Of a stretch of 6,666 nucleotides of DNA, positions 5,707-6,666 are shown piece after piece. Under the pieces are notes generated by a model. The model made no database searches. It was not told the DNA's origin and saw only the letters and a program-made list of their open reading frames with translations. Every line of letters begins with the position of its first letter. Position 1 is the stretch's first letter. A program made the translations under genes and the position numbers. Source of the DNA: Acidimicrobiia bacterium (GTDB lineage: Bacteria > Actinomycetota > Acidimicrobiia > IMCC26256 > JAENVU01); NCBI GenBank assembly GCA_017882945.1, contig JADGON010000017.1:1-6666 (forward strand). The letters are read 5' to 3'.

Positions 5707-5811
5707 GTCCGCCACGAGCCGGACGACACCATCCAACCCGGTCAACGCGAACAGCTCCCGGAGATCTTCACCCGCGCGGTGCATCCCGATCGACCGCCCG
5801 TGCCGGCGAAC
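5623..5811 (-). pseudogene. Likely remnant of a STAS-domain (anti-sigma-antagonist-like) gene, C-terminal part only
   Basis: A minus-strand frame runs from after a TGA at 5812-5814 to a TGA at 5623-5625. It reads R-R-H-G-R-S-I-G-M-H-R-A-G-E-D, then L-R-E-L-F-A-L-T-G-L-D-G-V-V-R-L. This is the pattern of the last strand and helix of actinobacterial STAS domains (hydrophobic strand, then L-x-x-L-L-x-L-T-G-L-x-x-V). The tail (G-Q-T-E-D-G-E-Q-R-V-G-V-E-E) is antisense to the conserved F-L-D-T-D-T-L-F-P end of the sigma factor. A complete STAS protein needs about 55-60 more residues upstream. In that frame the upstream sequence has a stop and unlike composition, and it soon enters the intact LLM oxidoreductase gene. 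The only ATG (5784) would give a 53-residue fragment. I therefore read it as a truncated relic. Chance resemblance remains possible, because the evidence is a short pattern judged by eye. Confidence 0.5.
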
Positions 5812-5914
5812 TCATCGCGGGCCGACCTGGCACCATTTCTCGCACCCCGGATGGCGAGACCGAGCCGCGTGCTCCGACGTCGCCGAGAGCGGCGCCCGGA
5901 CCGCAGCCGCGACG
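5707..5914. other. Gap between the sigma-factor and LLM oxidoreductase genes
   Basis: These 208 bases separate the convergent sigma-factor and oxidoreductase genes. The half nearest the sigma gene (to 5811) holds the STAS-like remnant on the minus strand. The rest (5815-5914) encodes nothing I recognise in any frame. Two short GC hairpins occur, TCTCGC/GCGAGA at 5838-5859 and CGCCG/CGGCG at 5881-5894. Neither has a T-tract, so I do not call them terminators. Confidence 0.5.
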
Positions 5915-6666
5915 TCATCTGAGCGAGAGCGCGTCGCGCAGGGGTCCGATCACTTCCTCACCGAGGCGAACGATCTGCTCGCGCACGCTCCCGGGCGTCA
6001 CCCCGGGGACGTGCACGCGCAGGTTGACCGCATCGGCCCCGGCGCGCGCCACCGCCTCCGCAAGCTGGTCGGCCACGTCCTTGCCGTCGTCATGGGTGAC
6101 GAGCTCGTCGCTCCCCCAGTTGGCCTGCGCGGCAGTGGACGAATAGCTCCGGTAGCGATCGACCTGCCGATCGACGTCGTCACGGGGCGGGTCGCCGATC
6201 CACACGCGCCGGATCGCGATGCACGCCGCGCTCCCGCCTTCGGCGCGGTACGCGTCGACCAGCTCGCGGCCGCGTTCAGGGGTTGACAGCGAATCGAACA
6301 GGAGCCCGATCCCGAGCCGCGCGGCGCGCCGAGCCGCGGTGAATCCCATCGCCGCGCTCACCAGAGGAACCGGGCGGTCCGCGCACGCGCGTACCGCCGG
6401 ATCGTCGCGAAGTGCGCCGGGCTCCTGACCCCCGAGCATCCCGACGAGCTCGGTCAGCTGCGCGACGAAGCGCTCGGTCAACCCCTCCATGGACTGGTGG
6501 ACCAGATCGAAGTCCGCGCGCAGCGCACCGGCCGCGACACCGACCCCGACCCGGCCCGGGAAGCGCGCGGCGAGCCAGGCTGCGTCTTCGGCCACGAGCG
6601 CGGTCTCCCGCAAGGGGAGCAGCAGCGGGCAGGGTGCAGCCCAACCGCGGTCCATCGCCTCCAGGC
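5915..6666 (-). CDS. LLM-class flavin-dependent (F420- or FMN-using) oxidoreductase, 5' end outside window
   Basis: This is the C-terminal 250 or so residues of a luciferase-like monooxygenase-class oxidoreductase, a TIM-barrel enzyme using reduced FMN or F420; the reaction and substrate are unknown. Counting from the Met codon at 6655, G-R-V-G-V-G-V-A-A-G (34-43) is the strand-turn typical of the family. The helix at 60-72 has the usual E-R-F pattern, and P-V-P-L-V-S-A-A-M-G-F-T-A-A-R-R-A-A-R-L-G at 95-115, of which only short parts are diagnostic, matches the late barrel strand. V-N-L-R-V-H-V-P-G-V (210-219) closes the barrel. The frame stays open to the window edge (L-E-A before that Met) and the family needs about 60-80 residues upstream, so the true start lies outside. 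The GGAGG at 6659-6663 is too close to the ATG to be its ribosome binding site. The stop is TGA at 5915-5917. Confidence 0.87.
   Translation of the reverse strand, partial: LEAMDRGWAAPCPLLLPLRETALVAEDAAWLAARFPGRVGVGVAAGALRADFDLVHQSMEGLTERFVAQLTELVGMLGGQEPGALRDDPAVRACADRPVPLVSAAMGFTAARRAARLGIGLLFDSLSTPERGRELVDAYRAEGGSAACIAIRRVWIGDPPRDDVDRQVDRYRSYSSTAAQANWGSDELVTHDDGKDVADQLAEAVARAGADAVNLRVHVPGVTPGSVREQIVRLGEEVIGPLRDALSLR

Noticed and set aside
5838..5894. Hairpins TCTCGC/GCGAGA and CGCCG/CGGCG as terminators
   Set aside because: The stems are only 5-6 bases and lack a T-tract. Such stems are common by chance at this GC content.
5742..5918. 58-residue minus-strand frame whose ATG overlaps the LLM stop (ATGA)
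   Set aside because: The overlap looks like coupling, but the product is a run of Arg, Ser and Gly without coding character, and its second half lies in a different frame from the STAS-like sequence.
6653..6655. ATG at 6655 as the start of the LLM oxidoreductase
   Set aside because: The frame is open beyond it, the GGAGG upstream is only two bases away, and the N-terminal strands of the barrel would be missing.

Overview
The window looks like a piece of chromosome from a high-GC actinobacterium, possibly of the class Acidimicrobiia. I base this on the strong GC bias at third codon positions, the GTG starts, two apparent leaderless promoters (TAnnnT placed 6-7 bases before a GTG codon), a SigG-type ECF sigma factor with a SnoaL-like tail, and an LLM-class flavin-dependent oxidoreductase. 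The phylum is a fair inference. The class is a guess. There are no tRNA or rRNA genes, CRISPR arrays, transposases or phage genes.

Left part (1-2575): the 3' two-thirds of a MarR-family regulator gene enters from the left edge. Its stop codon overlaps the start of an MFS exporter gene in an ATGA, so the two form a regulator/efflux operon. Facing them is a zinc-free NADPH:quinone oxidoreductase (MDR family). Its 3' end overlaps the exporter's 3' end by 34 bases.

Middle (2576-4172): a Dph6/MJ0570-like PP-loop ATP pyrophosphatase diverges from the oxidoreductase across a 40-base gap. It converges with a membrane-anchored, lysozyme/transglycosylase-like protein, and their 3' ends overlap by 38 bases. 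A 191-base divergent intergenic region follows. It carries an 11-base perfect inverted repeat, and one arm sits where the -35 region of the transglycosylase-like gene should be.

Right part (4173-6666): a small helical protein of unknown function is followed, after an 88-base gap with its own likely promoter, by the SigG-like sigma factor with a SnoaL-like C-terminal domain. Beyond the sigma gene, on the opposite strand, lies what I read as the decayed 3' end of a STAS-domain (anti-sigma-antagonist-like) gene. It runs antisense into the last 84 bases of the sigma gene. An LLM-class oxidoreductase gene on the minus strand fills the rest and runs off the right edge.

The genes are mostly independent housekeeping or accessory functions, not one pathway. 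Most are tightly packed and convergent or divergent. The most unusual spot is the sigma-factor/STAS antisense overlap at 5623-5811. I see no clear novel defence or biosynthetic system.
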